Shown here: positions 26,514-35,324 of the stretch, in pieces
How positions within the stretch are numbered: position 1 is the stretch's first letter
Layout of the letters: each line of letters starts with the position of its first letter
Origin: JBAYSY01 sp041675885
GTDB lineage: Bacteria > Pseudomonadota > Alphaproteobacteria > Rhodobacterales > Rhodobacteraceae
Assembly (NCBI GenBank): GCA_041675885.1
Contig: JBAYSY010000024.1
Span: 1 to 45,335 of the forward strand
Direction of reading: 5' to 3'
Length of the DNA stretch: 45,335 nucleotides
Position numbers and translations under genes: made by a program
The notes under the pieces: generated by a model
What the model saw: only the letters and a program-made list of their open reading frames with translations
Told to the model about the DNA's origin: nothing
The model's database searches: none

Positions 26514-28739
26514 ATGCAGCAGGACGACGGCAAGGGATACCGGGCGGGCTCGTGGCGTTTCGCCCCCGCCCTCGTCTCACTGGCGGCGTTCCTGTGGTTC
26601 TGCGGCTTTCTCGGGCCGGACGGTGCGGGACAGGCGCTGGACTGGAGCATCGCCTGGATCCCCTCGATGGGGATCGAGCTCGCCTTCCGCATCGACGGGC
26701 TTGCGCTGGCCTTCGCGCTCTTGATCTGCGGGATCGGGGCGCTGGTGTTCCTTTATGCCGCCGAATATTTCCGCACCGACACCCGGGTGCGGTCGCTGCT
26801 GATCCTGCTTGTGCTGTTCGCGGTCTCGATGCTGGGGCTGGTGCTGGCCGACGACCTCATGACCCTGTTCGTGTTCTGGGAGGCGACGACCATCGCCTCC
26901 TTCCTGCTGGTGGGGTTCGATCACGAAAAGCCCCATGCGAGGCGATGCGCGCTTCAGGCGCTGCTTGTCACCGGCATCGGCGGGCTGGCGCTGCTGGCCG
27001 GGCTGGTGCTGATGGCGGGCGCGACCGGCAACTGGCGGCTGTCGGAACTCGTCGCCTCGGGCGACATGCTGCGCGACCATGCGCTTTATCCGGCGATCTT
27101 CATCCTTGTCGTGCTGGGGGCCTTCACCAAGTCGGCGCAGTTCCCGTTCCACTTCTGGCTTCCCGGCGCGATGGCGGCGCCGACGCCGGTTTCGGCCTAT
27201 CTCCATTCCGCGACCATGGTGAAGGCCGGGGTCTATCTGCTGGCCCGGCTTGCGCCCGCGCTGGGCGGCACGGATGCGTGGTTCTGGACACTTTCCCTGT
27301 TCGGCGGGGCCACCATGCTGCTGGGCGCGGTCTGGGCGCTGCGACAGACCGACCTCAAGCTGCTGATGGCGCATACCACGGTCATGGCGCTTGGCCTTCT
27401 GGTGCTGCTGCTGGGTCTCGGCAGCGCGGCGGCGGTGACGGCGGCGATGGCCTTCCTGATCGTCCACGCACTTTACAAGGCGTCGCTGTTCCTCGGGGTC
27501 GGGCTGATCGACAAGGGGGCGGGCACGCGGGAATATCCCCTGCTTGGCGGGCTTTTGCGCGTGATGCCGATGAGCGCGGCGGCAATCGGGCTGGCGGCAC
27601 TGTCGATGGCGGGCATACCGCCCTTCATCGGGTTCATCGGCAAGGAACTGATCTATGCCTCGGCCGGGGGCATCGCTGTCGTGGCGCTGCTTCTGGCCAA
27701 CGCGCTGATGGTCGTGGCGGCCGGGGCGGTGGCACTGCGGCCCTTCCTCGGCGCGCGGGTGCGGGCGGCGAAAGCCCCCGCCGATCCCGGCTGGGGGCTG
27801 TGGCTGGGGCCGATGGTGCTTGCGGTGCTGGGGCTCTTGTCCGGCCTGTTCGCCGGAGTGCTGGAGCACTACCTCGTCGCGCCGATGATCCGCTCGGCCG
27901 GGCATGAGTTCGAGGGACACCTGGTGCTGTGGCACGGGTTCAACACGGCGCTGGCGCTCGGGGTACTGACATGGGTGCTGGGGGCGCTGCTGTTCCTGCG
28001 GCTCGACCGGCTGCGGCTGGCGCTGGACCGGGCCGCGCAGCGGCTGCCGCGCACCGAAGGCTGGTATGACGGGATGATGGAGGGGCTGGTGCGCATCGCC
28101 CGCCTCCAGACCGGCGTGATCCAGAGCGGGCGGATGACCCGCTACCTGCGGGTGTCGTTCATCACGCTTGCCGCGCTGATCTGGGGGGCGATCCTGCTTG
28201 GACAGGGGGCATGGCCCGACGCGCTGCCGCGCCTGTCGCTGATCGAGGTCGTGATCCTCGGGATCATCATGGCATCGGCCATTGCCGTCGTCCGCACCGG
28301 ATCGCGGCTTGCCGCCATCACCGCGCTGGGCGGGGTGGGCGCCGGAGTGGCGATGATCTTTGTCCTTTACGGCGCGATCGACGTGGCCATGACCCAGCTT
28401 TTCGTCGAGATCCTCGTGGTGGTCTTCGTCGCCATCGTCATGGTGCGGCTGCCCTCGGCCGGGCGGGTGCGGTTCCGGCCCGGAAATGCCGTGGTCGCCA
28501 CGGTGCTGGGGCTGGGTGTCACCGCGGTCATGCTTGCCGTGCTGGGAACCGGCATGGACCGGCGGCTTACCGACTTTTTCGAGGCCGCAAGCTATCCCGA
28601 AGCCTTCGGCCGCAACATCGTCAACGTGATCCTTGTCGATTTCCGCGGCTTCGACACGCTGGGCGAGATCACCGTGGTGGTCATCGCCGGGATCGCCGCC
28701 GTGGCGGCGCTGCGGGCCGGGCGGGAGGTGCGGAAGTGA
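26514..28739 (+). CDS. mrpA: Mrp Na+/H+ antiporter subunit A
   Basis: A 741-residue polytopic protein, homologous to NuoL, that forms a proton-channel-like part of the Mrp cation/proton antiporter. MTLFVFWEATTIASFLLVGF, SAQFPFHFWLPGAMAAPTPVSAYLHSATMVKAGVYLLARL and the C-terminal DUF4040/MrpB-like region after residue ~580 are clear. An in-frame TAA stands 15 bases ahead of the ATG, so the gene cannot be longer. The N-terminus reads directly into QALDWSIAWIPSMGIELAF and appears to lack the first one or two helices of typical MrpA. AGGGGGG is the ribosome site. First gene of the mrpA-G operon. Confidence 0.94.
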   Translation: MQQDDGKGYRAGSWRFAPALVSLAAFLWFCGFLGPDGAGQALDWSIAWIPSMGIELAFRIDGLALAFALLICGIGALVFLYAAEYFRTDTRVRSLLILLVLFAVSMLGLVLADDLMTLFVFWEATTIASFLLVGFDHEKPHARRCALQALLVTGIGGLALLAGLVLMAGATGNWRLSELVASGDMLRDHALYPAIFILVVLGAFTKSAQFPFHFWLPGAMAAPTPVSAYLHSATMVKAGVYLLARLAPALGGTDAWFWTLSLFGGATMLLGAVWALRQTDLKLLMAHTTVMALGLLVLLLGLGSAAAVTAAMAFLIVHALYKASLFLGVGLIDKGAGTREYPLLGGLLRVMPMSAAAIGLAALSMAGIPPFIGFIGKELIYASAGGIAVVALLLANALMVVAAGAVALRPFLGARVRAAKAPADPGWGLWLGPMVLAVLGLLSGLFAGVLEHYLVAPMIRSAGHEFEGHLVLWHGFNTALALGVLTWVLGALLFLRLDRLRLALDRAAQRLPRTEGWYDGMMEGLVRIARLQTGVIQSGRMTRYLRVSFITLAALIWGAILLGQGAWPDALPRLSLIEVVILGIIMASAIAVVRTGSRLAAITALGGVGAGVAMIFVLYGAIDVAMTQLFVEILVVVFVAIVMVRLPSAGRVRFRPGNAVVATVLGLGVTAVMLAVLGTGMDRRLTDFFEAASYPEAFGRNIVNVILVDFRGFDTLGEITVVVIAGIAAVAALRAGREVRK

Positions 28740-29203
28740 ACTCGATCATCCTGACCACCTGCACAAGGGCGCTGATGCCGGTCATCCTGGCCATGGCGGT
28801 GTTCATCCTGCTGCGCGGCCATAACGAACCGGGCGGCGGCTTCATCGGCGGGCTGCTGGCGGCGGTCGCCTTCGCGCTGATCGAAAAGTCGCAAGGAGTC
28901 GAGGCCGCACGCAAGGCGCTGCGCTTCCAGCCGCTGAGCATCGCCGCCTCCGGCCTTGCCTGCTCCGCCGTCTCGGGCCTTTGGGGCGGGCTGGTGGAGG
29001 GTGCCTTTCTCAAGGGCGTCTGGCCGTTCTATGGCCCGCTGCCCGAAGGCGGCACCGGCGGCTGGCCGGTGGGCTCGATCCTTCTGTTCGATCTCGGCGT
29101 CTGCCTTGTGGTGCTGGGCGGCATCACCGGCATCCTGTTCGCGCTGGAAGAGGCGATCGAGGACGAGGTGGAAAACACCGCCACCGACGGTGGAGAGGGC
29201 TGA
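28736..29203 (+). CDS. mrpB: Mrp Na+/H+ antiporter subunit B
   Basis: A 155-residue membrane subunit. TTCTRALMPVILAMAVFILLRGHNEPGGGFIGGLLAAVAFAL is the MnhB signature, with three to four helices ending in LLFDLGVCLVVLGGITGILFAL. The likely start is the GTG at 28736, which overlaps the mrpA stop as GTGA. The C-terminus is acidic (EEAIEDEVENT). Confidence 0.92.
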   Translation: MNSIILTTCTRALMPVILAMAVFILLRGHNEPGGGFIGGLLAAVAFALIEKSQGVEAARKALRFQPLSIAASGLACSAVSGLWGGLVEGAFLKGVWPFYGPLPEGGTGGWPVGSILLFDLGVCLVVLGGITGILFALEEAIEDEVENTATDGGEG

Positions 29204-29205
29204 GC

Positions 29206-29568
29206 ATGGAGATCATGATCGCCGTCACCGTCGGATTGCTTGTGGCCTGTGGCGCCTATCTGATGATGGCGGGGCGGCTGCTGCCCTATATCTTCGGGCT
29301 GGTGCTGCTGAGCAACGCAGGCAATCTGGTGATCTTCGGTTCGGGACGGCTGACCTATGCCCGGCCGCCGCTGGTGCCCGAAGGCAGCCCCGCGCCCGAA
29401 GGGCTGGTCGCCAACGCCCTGCCACAGGCGCTGATCCTGACCGCCATCGTGATCGGCTTCGGGCTGATGAGCTTTGCCCTCGCGCTGGCGTTCCGGAGCT
29501 GGCAGGAGATGCGCACCACAAGGATGGACGATATGCGGCTGGCCGAACCACCCGAGGATGGCATCTGA
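29206..29568 (+). CDS. mrpC: Mrp Na+/H+ antiporter subunit C
   Basis: A 120-residue NuoK-like subunit with three helices. LLPYIFGLVLLSNAGNLVIFG and ALPQALILTAIVIGFGLMSFALAL carry the family's conserved glutamine/asparagine pattern. It begins two bases after the mrpB stop and its stop shares a base with the mrpD start (TGATG). Confidence 0.93.
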   Translation: MEIMIAVTVGLLVACGAYLMMAGRLLPYIFGLVLLSNAGNLVIFGSGRLTYARPPLVPEGSPAPEGLVANALPQALILTAIVIGFGLMSFALALAFRSWQEMRTTRMDDMRLAEPPEDGI

Positions 29569-31103
29569 TGCTGCTGGTCTGGCCGGTCGTCATTCCCATG
29601 CTTACCGCCATCGCCGCGCAGCTGGCATGGCGGTCGCCCCGGGTGCAGCAATGGATTTCCCTGACCGGCGCGGTGCTGCTGCTGGCCGCCGGGGTCGTGC
29701 TGACGGTGGCCGTGCTGCGCGACGGGCCGCAGGCGGCGCAGATGGGCGGCTGGCCCGCGCCCTTCGGCATCACCATGGTCGCGGACATCCTTTCCGCCGC
29801 GATGGTGCTGATCACCGGGATCATCACCGTGGCGGTGGTGGTCTACGGCTTCCACGACATCACCGAGACGGCGGCGCGAAACGGCCAGCACGCGCTGACC
29901 CATGCGCTGCTGATCGGAGTCTGCGGCGCCTTCCTGACCGGCGACATCTTCAACATGTATGTCTGGTTCGAGGTGATGCTGATCGCCTCCTTCGGGCTGC
30001 TGGTCGTGGGCGGCCGCAGGGCGCAGATCGACGGGGCGCTGAAATATGTCGGGCTCAATCTGGTGGCGACGCTGTGCTTCCTGACCGGGGTCGGGCTGCT
30101 TTACGGCGCCACGGGCACGCTGAACATGGCCGACCTGCATCTGGTGCTTGCCGACCGGATGGGCGAAACGGCGGTGCTGGGGGCGGCGGCGCTCCTGCTG
30201 TTCGCCTTTGCCGCCAAGGCGGCGCTGTTTCCGGTGTTCTTCTGGCTGCCCGCCGCCTACCCCTCGCTTTCGGTCACCTCCTCGGCGCTGTTCTCGGGGC
30301 TGCTGACCAAGGTGGGGGTCTATGCGCTGATCCGGGTGTTCACGCTGGTGTTCGACGGTTCCGACCCGGCGATCCAGCCGGTGCTGATCTGGGGCGCGGC
30401 GATCACCATGGTGGTGGGCGTCCTCGGCGCGGCGGCACAGATGGAGGTGCGGCGCATCCTGTCGTTCCACATCATCAGCCAGATCGGCTACATGATCCTC
30501 GGCCTTGCGATCCATACCGCGCTGGGGCTGCTGGGGGCGATCTTCTACCTGTTCCACCACATCGTGGTAAAGGCCAACCTGTTCCTGATCGCCGGGGTGA
30601 TCGGCCGTCAGGCCGGGTCCGAAGACCTGCGCGAGATCGGCGGGCTGTGGCGGCGGAAACCGTGGCTGGGCGTGGTGTTCCTGATCCCGGCGCTGTCGCT
30701 GGCGGGGGTGCCGCCCCTGTCCGGGTTCTGGGCCAAGCTGCTGATCCTTCAGGCCAGCCTTGAGGAAAACCGCTGGGTGATCGCCTTCATCGTGCTGCTG
30801 GTGGGGATCCTCACGCTTTATTCGATGACCAAGATCTGGCTGGAAGCGTTCTGGAAGTCGCATCCCGGGGACGATCCCGCGCCGGTCCGGGTGGGCTGGA
30901 CCGCGCTGGTCCCGATCCTGTCGCTGGCCGCGATGACGCTGATCATCGGTTTTCATGCCGAACCCTTCGTGACCGCGGCCATGGCGGCGACGGAACAGAT
31001 CCTCGACCCGGCGGCCTATCTGGCGGCGGTCGAGGCGCTGGGCCTTCATGCGGGGGCAGACGGGGCGGGCACGGGGCTGCAGGTGGTAGGGGCCGCGCCA
31101 TGA
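29568..31103 (+). CDS. mrpD: Mrp Na+/H+ antiporter subunit D
   Basis: A 511-residue NuoN/NuoM-like subunit with about fourteen helices. FNMYVWFEVMLIASFGLLVV carries the essential helix-5 glutamate, KAALFPVFFWLPAAYPSLSVTSSALFSGLLTKVGVYAL the helix-7 lysine, and ILSFHIISQIGYMILGLA the antiporter signature. With MrpA it forms the proton path. The start is coupled to mrpC by a TGATG overlap. Confidence 0.95.
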   Translation: MLLVWPVVIPMLTAIAAQLAWRSPRVQQWISLTGAVLLLAAGVVLTVAVLRDGPQAAQMGGWPAPFGITMVADILSAAMVLITGIITVAVVVYGFHDITETAARNGQHALTHALLIGVCGAFLTGDIFNMYVWFEVMLIASFGLLVVGGRRAQIDGALKYVGLNLVATLCFLTGVGLLYGATGTLNMADLHLVLADRMGETAVLGAAALLLFAFAAKAALFPVFFWLPAAYPSLSVTSSALFSGLLTKVGVYALIRVFTLVFDGSDPAIQPVLIWGAAITMVVGVLGAAAQMEVRRILSFHIISQIGYMILGLAIHTALGLLGAIFYLFHHIVVKANLFLIAGVIGRQAGSEDLREIGGLWRRKPWLGVVFLIPALSLAGVPPLSGFWAKLLILQASLEENRWVIAFIVLLVGILTLYSMTKIWLEAFWKSHPGDDPAPVRVGWTALVPILSLAAMTLIIGFHAEPFVTAAMAATEQILDPAAYLAAVEALGLHAGADGAGTGLQVVGAAP

Positions 31104-31450
31104 GCATTCTGCGCCGCATCCCCGCCGGGTTCATGCTGTTCGGCTGGCTGATCCTCGATATCGCGCTGTCCAGCATCTCGGTGGCAAAGGTGGTGCTTGG
31201 CCCGCGCGCGCTGGTGCGGCCCCGGTTCGTGACCGTGGCGCTTGCCTCGCACAGCCCGGCCGAGATCACGATGGTCGCCAACTATATCACCCTGACGCCG
31301 GGCACGTTGACGGTCGATGCCGTGTATGACCCGTCGATTGACGCCCCGGTGCTGCTTGTCCATGATCTGACCGGCGGCGATGACAGCGAGGGCACCCGTG
31401 CCGGGGTGCTGGATGAAATCGAACCGCGGGTGCTGAGGATGACGCGATGA
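31100..31450 (+). CDS. mrpE: Mrp Na+/H+ antiporter subunit E (short form)
   Basis: A 116-residue subunit recognised by FMLFGWLILDIALSSISVAKVVLGP, then ANYITLTPGTLTVD, which is the MnhE family signature, and an acidic C-terminal domain. Typical MrpE proteins have about 160 residues with two more helices ahead of this point, so the N-terminal membrane hairpin appears absent. The ATG overlaps the mrpD stop as ATGA, leaving no room for a longer gene in the operon. Confidence 0.85.
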   Translation: MSILRRIPAGFMLFGWLILDIALSSISVAKVVLGPRALVRPRFVTVALASHSPAEITMVANYITLTPGTLTVDAVYDPSIDAPVLLVHDLTGGDDSEGTRAGVLDEIEPRVLRMTR

Positions 31451-31752
31451 CGCCGATCGCAACCGAAGTGGGCGGGGTACTGGGCGTTGCCATCGGGATC
31501 GCTGCCCTGATGCTGCTGGTGTCGCTGGTGGCGACGGTCTGGCGGCTGCTGCGCGGGCCGACGGGCGTTGACCGGGTGATCGCCGCCGACCTGCTTGCGG
31601 TGCATCTGATCGTGCTGCTGGTGGTGTTTTCGCTGGCCAGCGGGGTGCGCGCCTATATCTATGTCGCCATCGCGCTGGCGCTGATCGCCTTTCTTTCGAC
31701 CGTGGCCTTCGCCCGCTACATCGAACGCGCGCACGGGGGGCCCCATGCTTGA
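31447..31752 (+). CDS. mrpF: Mrp Na+/H+ antiporter subunit F
   Basis: A 101-residue membrane subunit with three helices. LVATVWRLLRGPTGVDRVIAADLLAVHLIVLLVVFS is the MnhF signature, with the conserved aspartate pair in the second helix. The start overlaps the mrpE stop as ATGA and the end overlaps mrpG by eight bases. Confidence 0.93.
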   Translation: MTPIATEVGGVLGVAIGIAALMLLVSLVATVWRLLRGPTGVDRVIAADLLAVHLIVLLVVFSLASGVRAYIYVAIALALIAFLSTVAFARYIERAHGGPHA

Positions 31753-32095
31753 CTGGATCGCCGCACTCTTCCTGCTTGCCGGGGCCGGGTTCTGCCTTGT
31801 CGCCGGGATCGGCATCCTGCGGATGCCCGATGTGTTCAGCCGGATGCACGCCGCCACCAAGGCGGGAACGATGGGGCTGTTGCTGATCTGCATCGCGATG
31901 ATGATCAAGGCCGAACGCCCGGTCGAACTGATCGAACCGCTGTTCGTTGTCCTGTTCATGCTCGCCACCGCCCCGGTCGCGGCCCATCTTCTCGGCCGCG
32001 CCGCGCTGCATACCCGCGTTCCGCTCGACCCCGCGACCACGGCGGACAAGGGGGCGGAAGCCTTCGCCAGCGCGCCGGAGCGGAAGCACGGCTGA
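31745..32095 (+). CDS. mrpG: Mrp Na+/H+ antiporter subunit G
   Basis: A 116-residue membrane subunit with three helices. GIGILRMPDVFSRMHAATKAGTMG is the MnhG signature, and ATAPVAAHLLGRAALHTRVPLD ends the third helix. It is the last subunit of the seven-gene mrp operon. The KtrA-like gene follows after 70 bases. Confidence 0.94.
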   Translation: MLDWIAALFLLAGAGFCLVAGIGILRMPDVFSRMHAATKAGTMGLLLICIAMMIKAERPVELIEPLFVVLFMLATAPVAAHLLGRAALHTRVPLDPATTADKGAEAFASAPERKHG

Positions 32096-32165
32096 GGCCG
32101 GTTCTCGACATTCCCACGCGTGCGCCTATGCTGGCCCCGCAGGCCGTCAGCCGGGAGCCGCCACC

Positions 32166-32828
32166 ATGCCGGACACCAACCGCAGCTTCGCCGTGATCGG
32201 CCTCGGGGCCTTCGGCGGCACTGTGGCCTCCGAACTCGCCCGGTTCGGCAACCATGTGATCGGCATCGATCTCGACGAGCGCCGGGTGGCGCAGATGGCC
32301 GACACGCTGGCCGAGGCGCGGATCGCCGACGCCACCGACGAGGCGGCGCTACGCGAGATCGGGCTTGAACAATACGACGTGGCGGTGATCGCCATGGGGC
32401 GCGATCTTCAGGCCAGCGTGCTCTGCACCATGAATGCGACCATGGTGGGGGTGAAGCAGGTCTGGGTCAAGGCGCACAGCAAGGTGCATCACCGCATCCT
32501 GCTGCGGCTGGGGGCCGACCGGGTGATCCAGCCCGAGCACGAGATCGGCCAGCATGTCGCGCAGATGCTGCACAACCCGGCGGTGCGCGACTACGTAAGC
32601 TTGGGCAACGGCTTCCACGTGGTCAACATCGTCGTGCCCGAGCGGCTCGACGGCCGCCCCGCCGCCGCGCTGCGCATGGCCGAGGACCATGCCTTGCAGC
32701 CGCTCGGCCTGATGCGGGGGCCGGACTATCTGGCCTGCGATACGCCCGGCCTGCTGCTGCGCAAGGACGACAAGCTGCTGGTGCTGGGCCGCCGCCCCGA
32801 CCTGCGCCGCTTCGGCGACTCGCTCTGA
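32166..32828 (+). CDS. ktrA: KtrA/TrkA-type K+ uptake regulatory (RCK) protein
   Basis: A 220-residue cytosolic protein with one RCK_N (Rossmann) domain and one RCK_C domain. FAVIGLGAFGG near residue 8 is the nucleotide-binding GxGxxG and GIDLDE ends the second strand. It forms the gating ring of KtrB-type channels and responds to ATP/ADP. A full TrkA would be about twice as long. It is 13 bases ahead of its membrane partner and just downstream of mrpG. Confidence 0.9.
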   Translation: MPDTNRSFAVIGLGAFGGTVASELARFGNHVIGIDLDERRVAQMADTLAEARIADATDEAALREIGLEQYDVAVIAMGRDLQASVLCTMNATMVGVKQVWVKAHSKVHHRILLRLGADRVIQPEHEIGQHVAQMLHNPAVRDYVSLGNGFHVVNIVVPERLDGRPAAALRMAEDHALQPLGLMRGPDYLACDTPGLLLRKDDKLLVLGRRPDLRRFGDSL

Positions 32829-32841
32829 CCGGGGCGGGGCG

Positions 32842-34182
32842 ATGAGAGGCATCCGCCCCTCGCTGCGGCGGCTGGCGCGGATTCCGCCGCCGGTGGCACT
32901 GGCACTGATCTATGCGGCGATGATCGTGCTGGGCACCGGGGCGCTGATGCTGCCCTTCGCCTCGGTCCGTGGGCTCGGCTGGATGGAGGCGCTGTTCACC
33001 GCCGGGTCCGCCGTCACCATCACCGGGCTTTCGGTGATCGACATTGCGGCGGAACTGACCTTGTTCGGCCAAGCGGTGATTCTGGTGCTGGTGCAAGTCA
33101 GCGGCCTCGGGATCATGACCTTCGCGGTGCTGATCCTCGCGGCCTTGGGACTGCCGATGGGCATGACCGGGCGCATCTTTCTGCGCGACGATCTCAAACA
33201 GGTCTCGGTGGCGCGGCTGCTCGACCTTGTGCGGGTGATCCTGCGGGTGGTGCTGCTGGCCGAGGCGGTCTGCGCCGCGGCGCTGGTACTGGTGTTCATG
33301 CCGCAGGCCGGGTTCTGGCCGGGACTGTGGCATGCGGTGTTCCATGCGGTGATGGCCTTCAACAATGCGGGATTCACGACGCTGCCCGGCGGGCTGGTGC
33401 CGCTGGCGGCGCATCCGCTGGTGAATGTCGCGATCCCGCTGACGGTGATCGTCGGCGGGCTCGGCTATGCGGTGCTCTCGGACCTGTTGACGGTGCGCCA
33501 CTGGAAGCGGTTCTCGCTGCACAGCAAGCTGATGCTGACGGGCACGGCGGCGCTGCTGGCGGTCTCGGTCGCGGGCTTCGTGGCGCTGGAATGGTCGAAC
33601 CCGGCCACGCTGGGCGGGCACGGGAGCATCGCCGACCGGCTGGCAGTCAGCTGGTTCCAGGCGGTAACCACCCGTAGCGCCGGATTCAACACTGTGGGCA
33701 TCGGCGATATCGAGGACGGCACCGCGCTGATGTTCATCGCGCTGATGCTGATCGGCGGCGGGCCGACCTCGACCGCGGGCGGGATCAAGATCACCACCTT
33801 CATCGTGGTGCTGCTGGCCACCATCGCCTTCTTCCGCCGGCAGGAGCAGCTGCGCGCCTTCGGTCGGGGGATCGGGCTCGAACAGGTGCTGAAGGTGATG
33901 GCGCTGACGGCGATCAGCCTGATGCTGGTGTTCCTCGGCAGCTTCCTGCTGGTGGCGACGCATCAGGGTTCGTTCCTCGACGTGCTGTTCGAGGTGGCCA
34001 GCGCGCTCGGTTCCAACGGGTTGTCGCGCGGGCTGACCGGCGAGTTGGACGGCTTCGGCCGGGCAGTGATCATAGCGCTGATGTTCGTCGGCCGGATCGG
34101 ACCCTTGACGCTCGGCTTCTTCCTCACCACCCGGATCGCGCCGCGGGTGCGCTATCCGGCGGGGCAGATCTATCTCGGCTGA
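32842..34182 (+). CDS. ktrB: KtrB/TrkH-family K+ transporter
   Basis: A 446-residue inner-membrane K+ translocating subunit with four pore-loop repeats. AVTITGLSVID, FNNAGFTTLPGG, TTRSAGFNTVGIGDI and SNGLSRGLTG are the selectivity-filter loops, each with its conserved glycine. IGGGPTSTAGGIKITTF is the intramembrane gate loop of the family. The length suits KtrB better than TrkH. Partnered with the upstream RCK protein; a Na+-coupled KtrAB system is the simplest reading. Confidence 0.93.
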   Translation: MRGIRPSLRRLARIPPPVALALIYAAMIVLGTGALMLPFASVRGLGWMEALFTAGSAVTITGLSVIDIAAELTLFGQAVILVLVQVSGLGIMTFAVLILAALGLPMGMTGRIFLRDDLKQVSVARLLDLVRVILRVVLLAEAVCAAALVLVFMPQAGFWPGLWHAVFHAVMAFNNAGFTTLPGGLVPLAAHPLVNVAIPLTVIVGGLGYAVLSDLLTVRHWKRFSLHSKLMLTGTAALLAVSVAGFVALEWSNPATLGGHGSIADRLAVSWFQAVTTRSAGFNTVGIGDIEDGTALMFIALMLIGGGPTSTAGGIKITTFIVVLLATIAFFRRQEQLRAFGRGIGLEQVLKVMALTAISLMLVFLGSFLLVATHQGSFLDVLFEVASALGSNGLSRGLTGELDGFGRAVIIALMFVGRIGPLTLGFFLTTRIAPRVRYPAGQIYLG

Positions 34183-34190
34183 AGCAGGCG

Positions 34191-35054
34191 TCAGATCGCC
34201 TTCTTCAAGCTCTCGTCCAGATAGATTTCCCGCAGCCTCCGCGCCACCGGCCCCGGCGTGCCGTCGCCCAGCGCCTGCCCGTCGATCTCGACCACCGGCA
34301 TAACGAAGGCCGAGGCCGAGGTCGCGAAAGCCTCGTCCGCCGCCTGGGCCTCGGCGATGGTGAAGGGGCGCTCCTCGACCTCCATCTGCGCTTCGGCGGC
34401 ACAGCGCAGCACGGCGGCGCGGGTGATGCCGTGCAGGATGTCGCTGGAAAGCTGCCGGGTGATGATCCTCCCGCCCTTGACGATATAGGTGTTGTTCGAG
34501 GTGCCCTCGGTCACCACCCCGTCCTCGGTCAGCCAAGCATCGTCCGCGCCCGCCTTCTTCGCCATCATCTTGCCCAAGGACGGATACAGCAGCTGCACCG
34601 TCTTGATGTCGCGCCGCCCCCAGCGAAGATCGGGGATCGAGATCACCTTCCAGCCGCGCTTCGCCGCCGGGTTGTCGGCCAGCCCCGGCTTCGACTGGGT
34701 GAACAGCACCACCGTGGGCGGCGTGCCCTCGGGCGGAAAGGCAAAGTCGCGGTCGCCGGGGTTACCGCGCGTGACCTGAAGATAGATCAGCCCCTCCTCG
34801 ACGCCATTGCGGGCCACGATCTCGCGGTGGATCGCCAGCCATTCCCCGTCCGTATGCGGATTTTCCATCTCCAGTTCGGCCAGCGACCGGGCCAGCCGGG
34901 CGCAATGGCCGGGAAAGTCGATCAGCCTGCCGCCGCCCAGCACGCTTGTCACCTCATAGACCGCATCGGCCATCAGGAAGCCGCGGTCGAAGACCGAGAC
35001 CCTGGCCTCTTCCTCGGGCAGCCAGTCGCCGTTCACGTGGACAATGCGGCTCAT
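34191..35054 (-). CDS. D-amino acid transaminase-like PLP enzyme (class IV)
   Basis: A 287-residue fold-type IV aminotransferase related to D-alanine transaminase (Dat) and branched-chain aminotransferases. VFDRGFLMADAVYEV is the N-terminal Dat-like motif, DIKTVQLLYPSL holds the PLP lysine K151, and EGTSNNTYIV plus LHGITRAAVLR are the phosphate-cup and cofactor-binding segments. D-amino-acid transaminase is the likely reading; aminodeoxychorismate lyase is the alternative. The ATG at 35054 matches MSRIVHVNGDWLPEEEA. Convergent with ktrB (eight-base gap). Confidence 0.85.
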   Translation of the reverse strand: MSRIVHVNGDWLPEEEARVSVFDRGFLMADAVYEVTSVLGGGRLIDFPGHCARLARSLAELEMENPHTDGEWLAIHREIVARNGVEEGLIYLQVTRGNPGDRDFAFPPEGTPPTVVLFTQSKPGLADNPAAKRGWKVISIPDLRWGRRDIKTVQLLYPSLGKMMAKKAGADDAWLTEDGVVTEGTSNNTYIVKGGRIITRQLSSDILHGITRAAVLRCAAEAQMEVEERPFTIAEAQAADEAFATSASAFVMPVVEIDGQALGDGTPGPVARRLREIYLDESLKKAI

Positions 35055-35324
35055 CTCGGTCCCTTCCGTTGTGGCGGGCTTTGCCCCAAGGCGCGCGGGT
35101 TCCGGCGGATGCACCCCGGCCGCGTCGAAACAAAGCGCGTGACCCCGGTCTTCGACCAACAGAAGCGGCCCGTCAAGGCCCGTCACCGCGGCCCCCACCC
35201 ATCCACCGCACCGCACTGCCCCCCGCGATCTCGCAGGTGCAGAATCGCGGCTTGAACCGAGGAGCGCAATAATCTAACCAAGTCACCGACAGTCACGACA
35301 TATCCTTACCCGGAGCCTGCCGCC

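Noticed and set aside
26426..27935. Long reading frames of over 400 codons antisense to or out of phase with mrpA
   Set aside because: They have no family motifs, and high GC creates long open shadow frames; mrpA fits the operon and its conserved motifs.
35055..35324. Longer start for the D-amino acid transaminase-like gene (54 more codons)
   Set aside because: The added residues match no family member and the ATG at 35054 gives the standard N-terminus; the gap is better read as a divergent promoter region.
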